DNA from: an uncultured Ignavibacteria bacterium | GTDB lineage: Bacteria > Bacteroidota > Ignavibacteria > Kapaibacteriales > UBA961 | Length of the DNA: 9,064 nucleotides | Direction: 5' to 3' | Assembly (NCBI GenBank): GCA_937868245.1 | Contig: CALMMI010000553.1 | Span: 1-9,064 of the forward strand | Shown: positions 7,459 through 9,064 of the stretch, one piece after another | Position numbering within the stretch: position 1 is the first letter of the stretch | How the letters are laid out: every line of letters starts with the position of its first letter | Made by a program: the position numbers and the translations under genes | Notes under the pieces: model-generated | Databases searched by the model: none | Seen by the model: the letters and a program-made list of their open reading frames with translations, nothing else | What the model was told of the DNA's origin: nothing

Positions 7459-7494
7459 AACAAAAGCAAGTCGAATCTTCGGCTTGCTTTTGTT
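7459..7494. terminator. Strong bidirectional intrinsic terminator
   Basis: Bases 7459-7475 pair with 7478-7494 almost perfectly: AACAAAAGCAAG with CTTGCTTTTGTT, one G-U pair, then CGAA with TTCG around a tiny loop. The T-rich flank (TTTTGTTGTTTT) serves the plus strand, and the complementary T-rich flank (TTTTGTTTTGG) serves the minus strand. It lies 22 bases after the T9SS cargo stop and 21 bases past the stop of the convergent pyrE-like gene, so it can end both transcripts. Confidence 0.9.
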
Positions 7495-7515
7495 GTTTTC
7501 AAGGTGCGTATGTTT

Positions 7516-8094
7516 TTAAGGAAGGAGAGGAAATTCTTTAAGCTCTGTGTTTGATTCGCATAAGGGGCATTCACTTGGATTCCAAAGCGATTGGGGAATC
7601 TGCAGAGCGCTAATTTGGCGTACATTCAGTACATTATGTTTGCCGGTTGTATCAATAACCGATGCAACCCCAATCAATCGTGCATCTTCTGTCAGGATTT
7701 TTCTTGAGATTGCCCGAAGGTGTGCTAAGTCTTCCGATAGAACATCATCAACAATCAAGATTCTGTCACCGGAATGAATTTCCAAATCCGGGTATAATGC
7801 AGTCTCTTCGGATTGCCATAGTCCATCAGTGAAAATTACACGTGCTTCAAGTTGCCTGCCAATCTCAGCTGCAAAGAGAATTGCTCCGATACGTGAAGCC
7901 ACAACCAGTTGAACATCCATATCAATAAAGTGCTTAACAATTTCGTAGGCGAATTTACGGTTTGTAGGCGGAAACTGTAATGCTTTGTTCACTCTATATG
8001 CACAATCAGTATGAATGCCGTTTTTAAGCATGAAATGACCGCTTATAACAGCATTTTTTTTAAGTAATATATCGTAATATTCTTTGTTTTCCAT
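7516..8094 (-). CDS. PyrE-like type I phosphoribosyltransferase homologue with degenerate active-site loops
   Basis: The 192-residue product has the length and overall layout of orotate phosphoribosyltransferase (PyrE), which makes OMP from orotate and PRPP. Matching parts are the N-terminal ISGHFMLKNGIHTD (compare GHF-L-SG-HS in PyrE), VVASRIGAILFAAEIGRQL (64-82), GDRILIVDDV (109-118), and a C-terminal ECPLC (175-179) as in the Thermus-type PyrE tail. The catalytic elements differ. The PRPP loop that should follow the acidic pair as TTGGS reads LSEDLA (119-124). The flexible catalytic loop, normally with a Lys and LRRGF, reads FTDGLWQSEETALYPDLEI (88-106). GPA-GG reads ASRIGA. I infer loss or change of activity, so no symbol is given. 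I chose ATG 8094 over an in-frame TTG at 8136. The mRNA ends at the shared terminator with the T9SS cargo gene. Confidence 0.8.
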   Translation of the reverse strand: MENKEYYDILLKKNAVISGHFMLKNGIHTDCAYRVNKALQFPPTNRKFAYEIVKHFIDMDVQLVVASRIGAILFAAEIGRQLEARVIFTDGLWQSEETALYPDLEIHSGDRILIVDDVLSEDLAHLRAISRKILTEDARLIGVASVIDTTGKHNVLNVRQISALQIPQSLWNPSECPLCESNTELKEFPLLP

Positions 8095-8137
8095 AGGGTA
8101 ATTCCATAAATTGGATTGGCATTTGAATATCAGCAAA

Positions 8138-8145
8138 CAAACATA
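8138..8145 (-). promoter_or_regulatory. Candidate -7 box for the pyrE-like gene
   Basis: The minus strand reads TATGTTTG (8145-8138), a full match to TAnnTTTG and identical to one box before secA. The predicted leader is about 37 bases. No TTG is seen at the expected -33 position, so support is partial. Confidence 0.35.
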
Positions 8146-8181
8146 TTTCCATTAGAACCGTCGATTGCTGTATATTTATCG

Positions 8182-8213
8182 AAATAGACGTATTAACAAC
8201 AAAATAGACGTAT
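8182..8213. repeat. 12-bp direct repeat AAATAGACGTAT, 20-bp period
   Basis: AAATAGACGTAT occurs at 8182-8193 and again at 8202-8213, exact in all 12 bases and exactly 20 bp apart (about two helical turns, same DNA face). It lies between the two divergent genes, ends 16 bases before the prenyl synthase ATG, and follows a near-consensus TATATTTA box at 8171-8178. The placement suits an operator repressing or activating the plus-strand gene, possibly both. Confidence 0.6.
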
Positions 8214-8229
8214 CAAATAGTATTATTTT

Positions 8230-9064
8230 ATGCATATTTCTTCCACTTCTTCTGATTTCAAGCAAACATTTGATGAGTTTCACTCACAAATAGAAGAAAC
8301 TCTCCATTCTCTTTTTGCATTCCGTCGTCCCGATTCACTTTACCACCCGATTACCTATCTGTTCGAGGGCGGGGGTAAACGTTTGCGTCCTATACTGACG
8401 ATGGTAGCAGCCGGTGCAGTAGGCAATAACCCTAACGATGCCTTGCAAAGCGGTGTTGCGATGGAAATTCTCCATAACTTTACGCTTGTTCATGATGACA
8501 TTATGGACAAATCCCCTATCCGGAGGGGGAGGGAAACGATTCACAAACGTTGGAATGAATCTGCTGCGATTCTAAGCGGTGATGTAATGATTGGTGTTGC
8601 CTATAATCTTATTATCACTTCTTCTCGATTAATGCCGAGGTTTGATGATATACTTTCAGCCTTTACTCATGGATTAGTTGAAGTGTGCGAGGGACAGGCA
8701 ATAGATCTTGATTTCCAGCATCAGGCGTCGGTAACAATGGATGAATACATTGACATGATAGAACGTAAAACAGCAAGACTTCTCGAGATGTCGGCTGCAA
8801 TTGGCGGGCTTGTAGGAAATGGAACTTTTGAGCAAAATGAAGCACTGAAAAAATATGCCCTGCATCTTGGAATTGCTTTTCAGATTCAAGACGACTTGCT
8901 TGATCTTACAGCAAAACAGCACGAACTGGGTAAGTTTATCGGTCAGGACATCGTAGAAGGAAAGAAGACATATTTAATAATTAGAGCTACTGAAAAAGCA
9001 ACAAGCGAGGAACATTGTTCATTATTACAGCGTTTTTATGATGAAAAAGGTCTGGCAGGAGAAG
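8230..9064 (+). CDS. Trans-isoprenyl diphosphate synthase (polyprenyl synthetase family), 5' part
   Basis: Visible residues 1-278; the reading frame continues past the window end. The family joins allylic diphosphates with isopentenyl diphosphate to give prenyl chains for quinones, carotenoids or other isoprenoids, in the cytosol or at the membrane. Diagnostic motifs are GGGKRLRP (47-54), the first aspartate-rich motif DDIMD (89-93) followed by RRG (98-100), ERKTARLLE (178-186), the second aspartate-rich motif QIQDDLLD (218-225), and GQDIVEGKKTYLI (238-250). The first motif lacks the two-residue insertion of bacterial type II GGPP synthases and is preceded by Phe84-Thr85, so chain length is not certain; a C15-C20 product is plausible but a longer chain cannot be excluded. 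No Shine-Dalgarno sequence is evident before ATG 8230, and 17 bases separate that ATG from the end of a direct repeat. Confidence 0.95.
   Translation, partial: MHISSTSSDFKQTFDEFHSQIEETLHSLFAFRRPDSLYHPITYLFEGGGKRLRPILTMVAAGAVGNNPNDALQSGVAMEILHNFTLVHDDIMDKSPIRRGRETIHKRWNESAAILSGDVMIGVAYNLIITSSRLMPRFDDILSAFTHGLVEVCEGQAIDLDFQHQASVTMDEYIDMIERKTARLLEMSAAIGGLVGNGTFEQNEALKKYALHLGIAFQIQDDLLDLTAKQHELGKFIGQDIVEGKKTYLIIRATEKATSEEHCSLLQRFYDEKGLAGE

Noticed and set aside
7251..7625. Minus-strand frame crossing the terminator
   Set aside because: It spans the end of the T9SS cargo gene, the terminator and the 3' end of the pyrE-like gene; its composition is not protein-like.
8095..8136. N-terminal extension of the pyrE-like protein from a TTG codon
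   Set aside because: The extra 14 residues match nothing in the family and would overlap the candidate promoter region; the ATG at 8094 gives the usual PyrE length.
8335..8922. Minus-strand frames inside the prenyl synthase gene
   Set aside because: They lie opposite a well-supported coding sequence with all family motifs.

Overview
The window looks like a chromosomal piece from a Bacteroidota-type (FCB group) bacterium of moderate-to-low GC. Three things point there. Two secreted proteins carry hallmarks of the type IX secretion world: one has a clear C-terminal T9SS sorting domain, the other has tandem choice-of-anchor-D/ASH-type domains. SecA has the enlarged form with long insertions known from Bacteroidetes/Chlorobi relatives. 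Several intergenic regions contain the Bacteroidetes promoter pattern (TTG/TTTG about 20 bases before TAnnTTTG). A Kapabacteria/Ignavibacteria-like source is my best guess, but that is inference from gene style only.

Layout: (1) 1-3094, minus strand: N-terminal 1031 codons of a very large exported protein, open to the window edge, with signal peptide, a 240-residue glycine-rich block and about four ASH-like beta-sandwich repeats. (2) 3095-3498: AT-rich divergent intergenic region with a good promoter for the minus-strand gene, two inverted repeats and a hairpin in the likely secA leader. (3) 3499-6645, plus: secA, complete. (4) 6738-7436, plus: a small secreted T9SS cargo protein with its own promoter. 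(5) 7459-7494: strong bidirectional terminator between convergent genes. (6) 7516-8094, minus: a PyrE-like phosphoribosyltransferase whose PRPP-binding and catalytic loops are badly degenerate. (7) 8095-8229: divergent control region with a 12-bp direct repeat spaced exactly 20 bp. (8) 8230-9064, plus: 5' part of an isoprenyl diphosphate synthase, cut by the window end.

Functional logic: SecA drives Sec export across the inner membrane, and the two neighbouring exported proteins carry Sec signal peptides, so they are plausible SecA clients. The second one would then pass through T9SS. The PyrE-like gene and the prenyl synthase share a control region but no obvious pathway.

I see no new multi-gene system. 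The most interesting items are the apparently inactive PyrE-like protein, the direct-repeat operator candidate beside it, the secA leader hairpin, and the cysteine-containing glycine-rich domain of the giant exoprotein.
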